Of a DNA stretch of 50,945 bases, positions 26,131-34,640 are shown in pieces. Positions within the stretch are counted from its first letter, which is position 1. Each line of letters starts with the position of its first letter. This DNA is from Massilia horti. Its GTDB lineage: Bacteria > Pseudomonadota > Gammaproteobacteria > Burkholderiales > Burkholderiaceae_D. Under the pieces are notes generated by a model that saw only the letters and a program-made list of their open reading frames with translations, was not told where the DNA came from and searched no databases. The position numbers and the translations under genes are program-made. The stretch covers positions 1 through 50,945 of the forward strand of contig NZ_SPUM01000072.1 of NCBI RefSeq assembly GCF_004614195.1, written 5' to 3'.

Positions 26131-26622
26131 ATGGCAGTTGACATGTTCATCAACATGGGCGACAAGATCAAGGGCGAATCGCGCGACAGCGTGCAAGGCC
26201 CGAAAGGCGACATCGACGTGCTGGCCTGGAGCTGGGGCATGTCGCAGTCCGGCACCACCCACATGGGCGGCGGGGGCGGAGCTGGCAAGGCCAGCTTCCA
26301 GGACCTGTCGTTCACCAAGTACGTCGACAAGTCATCCAACGGCCTGATGACGGCGCTGGCCAAGGGCTCCCACATCCCGAAGGCGCACCTCCTTGTGCGT
26401 AAGGCGGGCGAGGGCCAGAAACGCTATATCGAGATCACAATGGAAGAGGTGCTGGTGACTGCGATCTCGACCGGCGGCAGCGGGGGCGAAGATCGCCTCA
26501 CCGAAAACGTGACCCTCAACTTCGGCAAGGTGAAGTTCGCCTACGCGCAGCAGGACTCGCATGGCGAGGTCGGCGCCGACGCCGAATTTGGCTGGAACAT
26601 CGCGGAAAACATCGCCGCGTAA
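26131..26622 (+). CDS. hcp: T6SS inner tube protein Hcp (TssD)
   Basis: The 163-residue Hcp forms the hexameric rings of the secreted tube and can carry small effectors in its lumen. The start MAVDMFINMGDKIKGES, the DVLAWSWGMSQSGTTHMGGG region and the end of the barrel (TENVTLNFGKVKF) are typical of the Hcp1 group. No toxin extension is attached. The strong ribosome site (GGAGAAAAAA) and the upstream hairpin suggest that it is made in large amounts. Confidence 0.97.
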   Translation: MAVDMFINMGDKIKGESRDSVQGPKGDIDVLAWSWGMSQSGTTHMGGGGGAGKASFQDLSFTKYVDKSSNGLMTALAKGSHIPKAHLLVRKAGEGQKRYIEITMEEVLVTAISTGGSGGEDRLTENVTLNFGKVKFAYAQQDSHGEVGADAEFGWNIAENIAA

Positions 26623-26672
26623 TGTTTGGCCCGGGGATGGCTTCGCGCCTCCCCGGCGAACCGAGGGAGGGC

Positions 26673-27476
26673 ATGATGCAAGCGCAGGAGCTTCTCAACG
26701 AAGGCAGGCTAAACGACGCGCTGGGCGTGCTGCAGCAGGCCGTGCGCGCGGAACCGGCATGTGCCAGGCACCGCATCTTCCTGTTCCAGCTGCTGGCCGT
26801 GCTCGGCCAGTGGGACCGGGCCCTCACCCAGCTCAACATGGCGGCGCATCTTGATGCCAACGCGCTGCCGATGGCGCAGGTGTACCGCGAGGCGATCCGC
26901 TGCGAGGTGCTGCGCGCCGAGATTTTTGCCGGCCGCCGCACGCCGCTGGTGTTCGGCGAGCCGCAAGCCTGGCTCGGCATGCTGGTCGAAGCGCTGCGGA
27001 TCGACGGCGACAACCCGGCCAAGGCCGACGGGCTGCGCGCGCAGGCGCTCGAGCAGGCCGCGACCAGCAGCGGCAACATCGACGGCGTGCGCTTTGGCTG
27101 GCTGGCCGATGCCGACCCGCGCCTGGGGCCGGTGTTCGAGGCGGTGATCAACGGCCGCTACTTCTGGGTGCCGGTCGAACGCGTGGCCCGCGTACAGTTC
27201 GAGGCGCCGAGCGATCTGCGCGACACGGTCTGGCTGCCGGCGCGTTTCATCTGGACCAACGGTGGCGACAGCGTGGCGCTGGTGCCGACCCGCTACAGCG
27301 AAACCGTCCAGAGCGGCGACGAGGCGCTGCTGATGGGCCGCCGCACCGAATGGTGTGAGCACGGCGCGTTGGCCGGGCGCGCGCTGGGCCAGCGCATGCT
27401 GGCGACCGATCATGCGGAGTACGCGCTGATGGACGTGCGTGCGATCGAGTTCGACCGCCAGGACCAAGATGGCTGA
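26673..27476 (+). CDS. tagJ: T6SS accessory protein TagJ (ImpE/SciE family)
   Basis: This is a 267-residue ImpE-type protein. An N-terminal TPR-like helical part covers about residues 1-110 (AQELLNEGRLNDALGVLQQA). A conserved C-terminal domain contains NGRYFWVPVERVARVQFEAP and DTVWLPARFIWTNGG. TagJ binds TssB and the ClpV N-domain and assists sheath turnover in systems like P. aeruginosa H1. GGGAGG precedes ATG 26673, and the gene overlaps tssE by 8 bp. Confidence 0.92.
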   Translation: MMQAQELLNEGRLNDALGVLQQAVRAEPACARHRIFLFQLLAVLGQWDRALTQLNMAAHLDANALPMAQVYREAIRCEVLRAEIFAGRRTPLVFGEPQAWLGMLVEALRIDGDNPAKADGLRAQALEQAATSSGNIDGVRFGWLADADPRLGPVFEAVINGRYFWVPVERVARVQFEAPSDLRDTVWLPARFIWTNGGDSVALVPTRYSETVQSGDEALLMGRRTEWCEHGALAGRALGQRMLATDHAEYALMDVRAIEFDRQDQDG

Positions 27477-27972
27477 ACTGGCCCCGCGCGAGCGTCTGCA
27501 GCCGTCGCTGCTGGACCGCCTGACCGACCTCGAGCCGGACAAGGCGGTCGAAGCGCGCGAGCGGCGCGTGCTGTCGCTGCGCACCCTGCGCGAATCGGTG
27601 TTGCGCGACCTGGCATGGCTGCTCAACACCACCAACCTGCTGTCGGTGTCCGACACGCCGCGCCTGCCGCACCTTGCCAATTCGGTGCTCAACTACGGCA
27701 TGCCCGACATCTCGGGAATCGCCATCGCCGGCCTGGACCTGGCCGACCTGGAGCGCGCGATCCGGCAGGCGATCTGGGATTTCGAACCACGCCTGATACG
27801 CAATTCAGTGAACGTGCGCGCGCTGTCAGGGGAGGCGCAGCACAACAAGATCATGTTCGAGATCGAGGGCGACCTATGGGCGCAGCCGTATCCTGAACGG
27901 CTCTACCTGAAAACCGAGATCGACCTGATCGGTGCATCGATCCGGCTGACCGAACGGGCGGGGACGCAATGA
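27469..27972 (+). CDS. tssE: T6SS baseplate protein TssE
   Basis: The 167-residue gp25-like baseplate wedge protein has the family motif ESVLRDLAWLLNTTN and the C-terminal IMFEIEGDLWAQPYPERLYLKTEID region (given in part). It carries no extra domain. It overlaps tagJ by 8 bp and tssF by 4 bp (ATGA), so translation of the three is probably coupled. Confidence 0.95.
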   Translation: MAELAPRERLQPSLLDRLTDLEPDKAVEARERRVLSLRTLRESVLRDLAWLLNTTNLLSVSDTPRLPHLANSVLNYGMPDISGIAIAGLDLADLERAIRQAIWDFEPRLIRNSVNVRALSGEAQHNKIMFEIEGDLWAQPYPERLYLKTEIDLIGASIRLTERAGTQ

Positions 27973-29843
27973 ATCCCCGCTTTTTGCGCTACTACAGCCA
28001 GGAGCTGCAGCACCTGCGCGAGATGGGCGGCGAGTTCGCGCGCGACTACCCCAAGATCGCAGGGCGCCTCGGCCTGGAAGGCTTCGAATGCGCCGACCCC
28101 TATGTCGAGCGCCTGCTGGAGGGCTTCAGCTTCCTCGCCGCGCGCGTGCAGATGAAACTCGACGCCGAGTTCCCGCGCTTCACTCAGCATCTTTCGGAGC
28201 TGGTGTATCCGCAGTTCCTGGCGCCCACGCCCTCGATGGCGGTGGTGCAGCTGCAGCCTGACCTGGCGAACCCCAGCCTGAAGGATGGCTTTCCCGTGCC
28301 GCGCGGGACGGCGCTGCGCAGCGTGCTGGGCAAGGGCGACACCACCGCCTGCGAATACCGCACCGCGCATTCACTGACCTTGTGGCCGCTCGAACTGGCA
28401 GAGGCGCGCTGCTTCACCTTTGCAGGCGCGCTGCCGGGCGTGGACCTGCGGCTGCCGTCGACGGTCAAGGCCGGCATCCGGCTGCGGCTGCGCAGCAGCG
28501 GCGCGCGGCTGGCCGAACTGCCGCTCGATCGCCTGTGCCTGCACCTGCGCGGCAGCGACGCGCTCCCCGGCCGGATCTACGAGACCATGCTGGCCGGGGT
28601 CGAGGGCGTGCTGGTGTTGCCTGCCACGCGCCCGGCATCCTGGCACGCGCTGCTGCCCAAGAGCGTGCTTGCGCCGCTCGGCTTTTCCCCTGGCGAGGCG
28701 CTGCTGCCGGGCGAGCCGCGGCGGCTGGACGGTTACCGGCTGCTGCAGGAGTATTTCGCACTCCCGCAGCGTTACCATTTCGTCGAGATCAGCGCGTTGC
28801 GCCAGGCGCTGGCGCGCTGCGACGAGACCGAGGTTGAACTGATCGTCCTGCTCAATCGCGCCGATCCCCAGCTCGAACAGGTGCTGGATGCCTCGCACTT
28901 TGCGCTCAACTGCACGCCGGCGGCCAACTTGTTCCGGCGACGTGCCGACCGCATCAACCTGACCGGGGAACAGCTCGAATACCACCTGCTGGTGGACCGC
29001 ACGCGCCCCCTCGATTACGAGGTCTTCCAGGTCGAGGAAGTGACCGGCTATGGCGCCGGCACGAACGCCGAGCAGCGCTTCATGCCGTTCTACAGCGCGC
29101 ACGATCTCGCCGGCGGCGAGCAGCAGAAGGCCTTTTTTCAGTTGCGGCGTGAACGGCGTGCGCTTTCGCAGCGCCAGCGGCAGAGCGGGCCGCGCTCGAG
29201 CTACATCGGCAGCGAGACTTTCCTCACACTGGTGGACGCGGCCGAGGCGCCGTACCGCGGCGACCTGCGCCAGCTTGGCGTCAGCGTCTGGTGCACCAAC
29301 CGCGACCTGCCGTTGTCGATGCCGCTCGGTGTCGGCAAGACCGACTTCATTCTCGATTCCGGCGCGCCGGTGCAGTCGGTGCGCTGCGTGGCCGGGCCAA
29401 GCCAGCCGTATCCTTCGTTCGCCGAAGGGGCAGTGGCGTGGCGCTTGCTGAACCAGCTCTCGCTCAACTACCTGTCGCTGGCCGATACCGATCCCGACAA
29501 AGGGGCGGTGGCGCTGCGCGAACTGCTGGCCCTGTACTGCCACGCGGGCGATTCTGGCGGCCAGCGCCAGGTGGAAGGCGTGCGCGGCATCGCGTCCGGC
29601 CCGATCATCCGGCGCATGCCGTCGCCCGGTCCAATCGCCTTCGGCCGGGGGCTGCAGCTCACGGTGACGTTCGACGACGCGGCGTTCGAAGGCAGCGGCG
29701 CCTTTGTGCTGGGCGCGGTGCTGGCGCGCTTTTTTGGACAGTATGTGTCGATCAATGCGTTTACCGAAACCGTGATCAGGACCGTCGCCCGCGGCGAGAT
29801 CATGCGTTGGCCTGCGCAGGAGGGCGTATGCGCGATCCTGTAG
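27969..29843 (+). CDS. tssF: T6SS baseplate protein TssF
   Basis: The 624-residue baseplate wedge subunit matches the VasA/ImpG family. It has the start RFLRYYSQELQHLREMGGEF, the central PRGTALRS region and the C-terminal GRGLQLTVTFDDAAFEGSGA with RFFGQYVSINAFTETVI. Length is as expected (about 590-630). It starts within an ATGA overlap with tssE and overlaps tssG by 16 bp. Confidence 0.96.
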   Translation: MNPRFLRYYSQELQHLREMGGEFARDYPKIAGRLGLEGFECADPYVERLLEGFSFLAARVQMKLDAEFPRFTQHLSELVYPQFLAPTPSMAVVQLQPDLANPSLKDGFPVPRGTALRSVLGKGDTTACEYRTAHSLTLWPLELAEARCFTFAGALPGVDLRLPSTVKAGIRLRLRSSGARLAELPLDRLCLHLRGSDALPGRIYETMLAGVEGVLVLPATRPASWHALLPKSVLAPLGFSPGEALLPGEPRRLDGYRLLQEYFALPQRYHFVEISALRQALARCDETEVELIVLLNRADPQLEQVLDASHFALNCTPAANLFRRRADRINLTGEQLEYHLLVDRTRPLDYEVFQVEEVTGYGAGTNAEQRFMPFYSAHDLAGGEQQKAFFQLRRERRALSQRQRQSGPRSSYIGSETFLTLVDAAEAPYRGDLRQLGVSVWCTNRDLPLSMPLGVGKTDFILDSGAPVQSVRCVAGPSQPYPSFAEGAVAWRLLNQLSLNYLSLADTDPDKGAVALRELLALYCHAGDSGGQRQVEGVRGIASGPIIRRMPSPGPIAFGRGLQLTVTFDDAAFEGSGAFVLGAVLARFFGQYVSINAFTETVIRTVARGEIMRWPAQEGVCAIL

Positions 29844-30838
29844 AACTGGAGCGCAGGCTCGAGCGGGTGGCAGCCCGGATGGACTTTTTCCAGGTGCTGC
29901 GCCTGATCGACGCGGCCCACCCGCAATTGCCGCGCATCGGCACTTCGCTGCGTGCGCGCGACGATGTGCTGCGCCTGGGGCAGGAGCCGACCCTGGCCTT
30001 CAACGAGGGCGCGCTGGCGCGCTTCACGGCTACGTCAAGCCAGGCCCGGGCCCGGCTCGCGGTCAACTTCTTTGGCCTGTTGGGCGCAAACGGCCCGCTG
30101 CCGCGGCACCTGACCGAGTACACGCGCGACCGCTTGCGCAACGAAGGCGATTCGACCTTGCTGGCCTTCCTCGACGTATTCCATCACCGGATGCTGTCGC
30201 TGTTTTACCGCGCGCGGGCCCAGGCCGAACCGGCGGTCAGCCTGGATCGCCCGGATCAGGACCGCTTTGCCGACTTCGTTGGAAGCCTGTTCGGAATCGG
30301 CGCGCCGGCGCTGCGCGGCCGCGACGCAATCGCCGACTTCGCCAAGCTGCACTTCGCCGGACTCCTCGCCAACAAGACGCGCCCGGCCGCGGGCCTGGTG
30401 GCGATTTTGCAGCGGTACTTTGGCCTGCCAGTGCGCCTGGAGCAGTTCGTCGGCCACTGGATGCGCCTGCCGGCGGACCAGCAGGCGCGCGTCGGCCGCC
30501 TTGATTGCGGCAACCGTCTCGGCGTATCGAGCGTGCTGGGGCGCGCGGTGTGGGACTGCCAGCACAAGTTCAGGATCGAGGTCGGGCCGCTCGACTACGA
30601 CGACTACCAGCGCATGCTGCCGGGCGGCGCCAGCATGACCCGCCTCTTGGCGTGGGTGCGCCAGTACGCCGGCGACGCGCTCGATTGGGACGTGCGGCTG
30701 ATCCTCAAGAAGGAACAGGTGCCTGCACTGCGGCTGGGCGGCGCCACGCGGTTGGGCTGGACCACCTGGCCCGCGCACGGCGCCCTCGAACGGGATCGTG
30801 ACCAATTGCTCATCAAACCAAGTGCCCACGCGGGCTAA
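29828..30838 (+). CDS. tssG: T6SS baseplate protein TssG
   Basis: The 336-residue VasB/ImpH-family baseplate wedge protein partners TssF. Typical parts are DFFQVLRLIDAAHP, VNFFGLLGANGPLPRHLTEY, the FADFVGSLFGIG segment and KTRPAAGLVAILQRYFGLPV. The frame is open far upstream inside tssF. ATG 29828 is used because homology begins there and it overlaps the tssF end in the usual way. clpV follows after 9 bp. Confidence 0.95.
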   Translation: MRDPVELERRLERVAARMDFFQVLRLIDAAHPQLPRIGTSLRARDDVLRLGQEPTLAFNEGALARFTATSSQARARLAVNFFGLLGANGPLPRHLTEYTRDRLRNEGDSTLLAFLDVFHHRMLSLFYRARAQAEPAVSLDRPDQDRFADFVGSLFGIGAPALRGRDAIADFAKLHFAGLLANKTRPAAGLVAILQRYFGLPVRLEQFVGHWMRLPADQQARVGRLDCGNRLGVSSVLGRAVWDCQHKFRIEVGPLDYDDYQRMLPGGASMTRLLAWVRQYAGDALDWDVRLILKKEQVPALRLGGATRLGWTTWPAHGALERDRDQLLIKPSAHAG

Positions 30839-30847
30839 GGACTTATC

Positions 30848-33574
30848 ATGGCAGAGATCAGTCGCGTTGCATTGTTCGGCAAACTGAACGGCTTGTGCTA
30901 CCGGGCGGTGGAAAGCGCCACGGTGTTTTGCAAGCTGCGCGGGAACCCCTACGTGGAGCTGGTTCACTGGCTTCAACAGATACTCCAGCTGCAGGATTCT
31001 GACCTGGCGCGCATCGTCCGCCACTACGAACTCGACCCCGCCGCGCTGGCGCGCGACCTGACTGCGGCGCTGGACCGGCTGCCGCGCGGCTCGACCTCGG
31101 TCACCGACCTGTCATCGCAGGTGGAAGAAGCGGTGGAGCGGGCGTGGGTCTATGCCACGCTGATGTTCGGCGAGTCGCAGGTGCGTTCCGGCCACCTTGT
31201 GGTGGGTATCCTGAAGACCAACGGCCTGCGCAACGCGCTCCACAACATATCGCGGCAGTTCGAACGGATCAAGGGCGAGGACCTGGCCGAGCGTTTTGCC
31301 GGCCTGCTCACGGATTCGCCCGAAGCGCAGATGACGGCCAGCGACGGCTTTACCACGGCGGCGCCTGGAGAAGCTTCGGGCGCGATCGCCCCGGCCGCTA
31401 TGGGCAAGCAGGAAGCACTCAAGAAGTTCACGGTCGACCTGACCGAACAGGCTCGCAGCGGCAAGATGGACCCGATCGTCGGCCGCGACGACGAAATCCG
31501 CCAGGTGGTCGATATCCTGATGCGGCGGCGCCAGAACAACCCGATCCTGGTGGGCGAGGCGGGCGTCGGCAAGACTGCGGTCGTCGAGGGCTTCGCGCAG
31601 CGCATTGCGCGCGGGGACGTGCCGCCCAGTCTCAAGGACGTGATACTCCTCACGCTCGACGTCGGCCTGCTGCAGGCCGGGGCAAGCATGAAGGGCGAGT
31701 TCGAGCAGCGTCTGCGCTCGGTGATCGACGAGGTGCAGGGCAGCGCCAAACCGATCATCCTGTTCATCGACGAAACCCATACGCTGGTGGGCGCAGGCGG
31801 GGCCGCCGGGACCGGGGATGCGGCCAACCTGCTCAAGCCAGCGCTGGCGCGCGGCACGCTGCGCACGATCGGCGCCACCACTTTTGCCGAATACAAGAAG
31901 CACATCGAGAAGGACCCGGCGCTCACCCGGCGCTTCCAGACCGTGCAGGTGGACGAGCCGGGCGAGGAGCGGGCGATCCTGATGATGCGCGGCGTGGCCT
32001 CGACCATGGAGAAGCACCACCAGGTCCAGATCCTGGACGAGGCGCTGGAGGCGGCGGTGAAGCTATCGCACCGCTACATTCCAGCGCGCCAGTTGCCCGA
32101 CAAGTCGGTGAGCCTGCTCGATACCGCTTGCGCCCGGGTGGCGGTGAGCCTGCACGCGACACCCGCCGAAGTGGACGACAGCCGCAAGCGGATCGAGGCG
32201 CTGGAGACGGAACTGGCGATCATCGGCCGCGAACAGGCGATCGGCATCGACACCGGCAAGCGCGAAGCGGATGCTGGCGCGCTGCTCGATGCCGAACGCG
32301 GACGGCTGGCCGGGCTGGAAGAGCGCTGGAACGCCGAACGCAAGCTGGTCGACGAACTGCTGTCGCTGCGCGCAAAGCTGCGCGGTGGCGCCCATCCGGT
32401 GGAGGGCACGGGTAGCCGGCTCGAACAATCCGCCCAGGCCATGCAACCGGAGACCGATCCGTCCGCGCGCGCCGAACTGCTGGAGCGTTTGACAGCGGTG
32501 CAAGCCGAGCTGGCGGCTCTGCAGGGTGAGGCCCCATTGATCTTGCCGACCGTGGACTACCAGGCGGTGGCGTCGGTGGTGGCCGACTGGACCGGCATTC
32601 CGGTGGGGCGAATGGCGAAAAACGAGATGGAGACGATCCTGAACATCGCCTCGCTGCTGGCCAGGCGGGTGATCGGCCAGGACCACGCGATGGAAATGAT
32701 CGCCAAGCGCATCCAGACTTCGCGCGCGGGGCTGGACAACCCCAACAAGCCGATCGGCGTGTTCCTCCTGGCAGGCACGTCGGGCGTGGGCAAGACCGAG
32801 ACCGCGCTCGCGCTGGCCGAGGCGCTTTACGGCGGCGAGCAGAACCTCATCACCATCAACATGAGCGAGTTCCAGGAGGCGCATACGGTATCGACGCTCA
32901 AGGGCGCGCCGCCGGGCTACGTCGGCTATGGCGAGGGTGGCGTGCTGACCGAGGCGGTGCGCAGGAAGCCGTATTCGGTGGTGCTGCTCGACGAGGTGGA
33001 AAAGGCCCACCCGGACGTGCACGAGATGTTCTTCCAGGTATTCGACAAGGGCTTCATGGAGGACGGGGAAGGGCGCCTCATCGACTTCAAGAACACCCTG
33101 ATCATCCTGACCACCAACGCCGGTACTGAGCTCATCGCCGGCATGTGCAAGGACCCGGACCTGATGCCGGACCCGGAAGGCTTGGGCAAGGCGCTGCGCG
33201 AGCCGCTTCTGAAGGTGTTCCCTCCGGCGCTGCTTGGGCGCCTGGTCGCGGTTCCGTATTACCCGCTGTCGGACCAGATGCTGGAGCAGATCGTGCGGCT
33301 GCAGCTGGGCCGCATTAAAAAGCGGGTCGAGGCGCGCTACAAGATTCCGTTCGAGTACAGCGACGACGTGATCAAGCTGGTGGTCTCGCGCTGCACCGAG
33401 AGCGAGTCGGGCGGGCGCATGATCGACGCGATCCTGACCAATACGATGCTGCCGGATATTTCGAAGGAATTTCTTTCCAGATTAATGGTTGGCAGCACGA
33501 TTGAACGCGTTTTTGTCAGCGCCCGCTCCGCTGACTTTTTGTACGAATTCGGGGACACAGGCGAATTGCATTGA
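30848..33574 (+). CDS. clpV: T6SS AAA+ ATPase ClpV (TssH)
   Basis: The 908-residue AAA+ unfoldase disassembles contracted TssB/TssC sheaths for reuse. An N-terminal ClpN domain spans about residues 1-160. The first ATPase module has Walker A GEAGVGKT at 236-243 and Walker B FIDETHTLVG. A coiled middle domain follows at about 420-560. The second ATPase has Walker A AGTSGVGKT at about 642-650 and Walker B VVLLDEVEKAHP. Length and start are typical of ClpV rather than ClpB. Its presence together with TagJ fits the H1-like arrangement. Confidence 0.96.
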   Translation: MAEISRVALFGKLNGLCYRAVESATVFCKLRGNPYVELVHWLQQILQLQDSDLARIVRHYELDPAALARDLTAALDRLPRGSTSVTDLSSQVEEAVERAWVYATLMFGESQVRSGHLVVGILKTNGLRNALHNISRQFERIKGEDLAERFAGLLTDSPEAQMTASDGFTTAAPGEASGAIAPAAMGKQEALKKFTVDLTEQARSGKMDPIVGRDDEIRQVVDILMRRRQNNPILVGEAGVGKTAVVEGFAQRIARGDVPPSLKDVILLTLDVGLLQAGASMKGEFEQRLRSVIDEVQGSAKPIILFIDETHTLVGAGGAAGTGDAANLLKPALARGTLRTIGATTFAEYKKHIEKDPALTRRFQTVQVDEPGEERAILMMRGVASTMEKHHQVQILDEALEAAVKLSHRYIPARQLPDKSVSLLDTACARVAVSLHATPAEVDDSRKRIEALETELAIIGREQAIGIDTGKREADAGALLDAERGRLAGLEERWNAERKLVDELLSLRAKLRGGAHPVEGTGSRLEQSAQAMQPETDPSARAELLERLTAVQAELAALQGEAPLILPTVDYQAVASVVADWTGIPVGRMAKNEMETILNIASLLARRVIGQDHAMEMIAKRIQTSRAGLDNPNKPIGVFLLAGTSGVGKTETALALAEALYGGEQNLITINMSEFQEAHTVSTLKGAPPGYVGYGEGGVLTEAVRRKPYSVVLLDEVEKAHPDVHEMFFQVFDKGFMEDGEGRLIDFKNTLIILTTNAGTELIAGMCKDPDLMPDPEGLGKALREPLLKVFPPALLGRLVAVPYYPLSDQMLEQIVRLQLGRIKKRVEARYKIPFEYSDDVIKLVVSRCTESESGGRMIDAILTNTMLPDISKEFLSRLMVGSTIERVFVSARSADFLYEFGDTGELH

Positions 33575-33656
33575 TGCCGTCCCGCTGTATTCGGGCGGTT
33601 TGCACAGGTAATAACGAAGGGCATTCACTCTCATCATTTATTTAACGGAGTTCATC

Positions 33657-34181
33657 ATGGCTTACAATCCTGATACCGATGCCGCGATTAAGACCTTTAT
33701 CTGCGGCCATGGACAATGGGATCCCAAGGATGGGTATACACAGGTTCCCAAGAATTGCCGCCTGACGTTTTATACCGAAAACGCGAAGTGGATGAACTCG
33801 CATGAGGTCTTCGAACTCATTAAAGGCACCCCGACTCTGTCGCCTGCAAGTTCGCACGGTCCGTACAAGACGGTGCCGAACATGCGCTTCTTTCCAGATG
33901 ACCCGCCATTAAAGGCGTATTCCAAGGCGATCAAGCCGGCCGACGTATCGTTGGTATTCACAACACAGGCCAGAGGGAAACAACTGTCTGAATTGTTTCA
34001 CGCATTCGTCAACGCGTCAGTTAACTTCGATATCGTATGGGCCTGTTGCAGGGACCTTAACCTCCGTCCGACTGGTTATAAGGCTGTCAGGGTGGAACAG
34101 CGCGTGGACGGCTATTACGGCTTCGACTTCGACGCGAGAATCTATTCCAAAGTGTACAACGCGGGCGGAAACCTGGTATAG
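33657..34181 (+). CDS. Candidate T6SS cargo, Stv-like domain (putative)
   Basis: This 174-residue protein is inserted between clpV and the spike genes and is less GC-rich than the T6SS core genes around it. It starts MAYNPDTDAA and has ICGHGQWDPKDGYTQVPKN followed by LTFYTENAKWM, a pattern (His-Gly near the start, VP, then FYT-x4) that resembles the domain called putative adhesin Stv in polymorphic toxins. There is no signal peptide or membrane segment. A GGAG ribosome site precedes it. Its position beside DUF4280 and vgrG suggests a delivered effector. No immunity gene can be recognised beside it. The Stv match is from memory and uncertain. Confidence 0.6.
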   Translation: MAYNPDTDAAIKTFICGHGQWDPKDGYTQVPKNCRLTFYTENAKWMNSHEVFELIKGTPTLSPASSHGPYKTVPNMRFFPDDPPLKAYSKAIKPADVSLVFTTQARGKQLSELFHAFVNASVNFDIVWACCRDLNLRPTGYKAVRVEQRVDGYYGFDFDARIYSKVYNAGGNLV

Positions 34182-34227
34182 AGGGGGCGCCGCGGCGCGA
34201 ACTTTTTCGAAAAAGGAGAGAGGGACG

Positions 34228-34617
34228 ATGCCTCAGCAAGTTTCGATGGGCGCAATGATGACCTGCAGCTTTGGTATGGCGCCGTCATCGCTGGTCGTCC
34301 TCCCGAAAAACAAGGTGCTGGCCGAAGGACCACCGGCGGCCAATATCATGGACCATATCCCAATGGTGAACATCATGCCGTTCGGGATGTGCCAGTCGCC
34401 GGCCAATCCGGCCGTCGCTGCCGCCACCGCCGCGGCGCTGGGCGTGCTCACGCCGATGCCGTGCGTGCCCGCGACCTCGGCGCCGTGGATGCCCGGCGCG
34501 CCCACGGTGCTGATTGCGAATATGCCGGCGCTCGACAACGTCTCCAAGTGCCTGTGCAACTGGGGCGGTGTGATCAGCTTCACCAACGCCGGCACCACCA
34601 AGACCATGGTGCCGTGA
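34228..34617 (+). CDS. DUF4280 PAAR-like spike-tip protein
   Basis: This 129-residue protein of the DUF4280 (PAAR-like) family starts QVSMGAMMTCSFGMAPSSL and has the Cys-containing GMCQSP and TPMPCVPAT segments with repeated Gly/Pro/Met turns. These proteins are thought to cap the VgrG spike and carry an effector in place of a classical PAAR protein. Here it lies between the Stv-like gene and vgrG, which points to the Stv-like protein as its cargo (inference). An AGGAG-type site precedes the ATG, and vgrG follows 24 bp later. Confidence 0.85.
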   Translation: MPQQVSMGAMMTCSFGMAPSSLVVLPKNKVLAEGPPAANIMDHIPMVNIMPFGMCQSPANPAVAAATAAALGVLTPMPCVPATSAPWMPGAPTVLIANMPALDNVSKCLCNWGGVISFTNAGTTKTMVP

Positions 34618-34640
34618 ACCCGTAGGCCAGGATCGTTCCC

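Noticed and set aside
33575..33656. Hairpin after clpV (CCGTCCCG...CGGGCGG) as a terminator
   Set aside because: The stem is short with a mismatch and is followed only by TTTGCAC, too weak to call.
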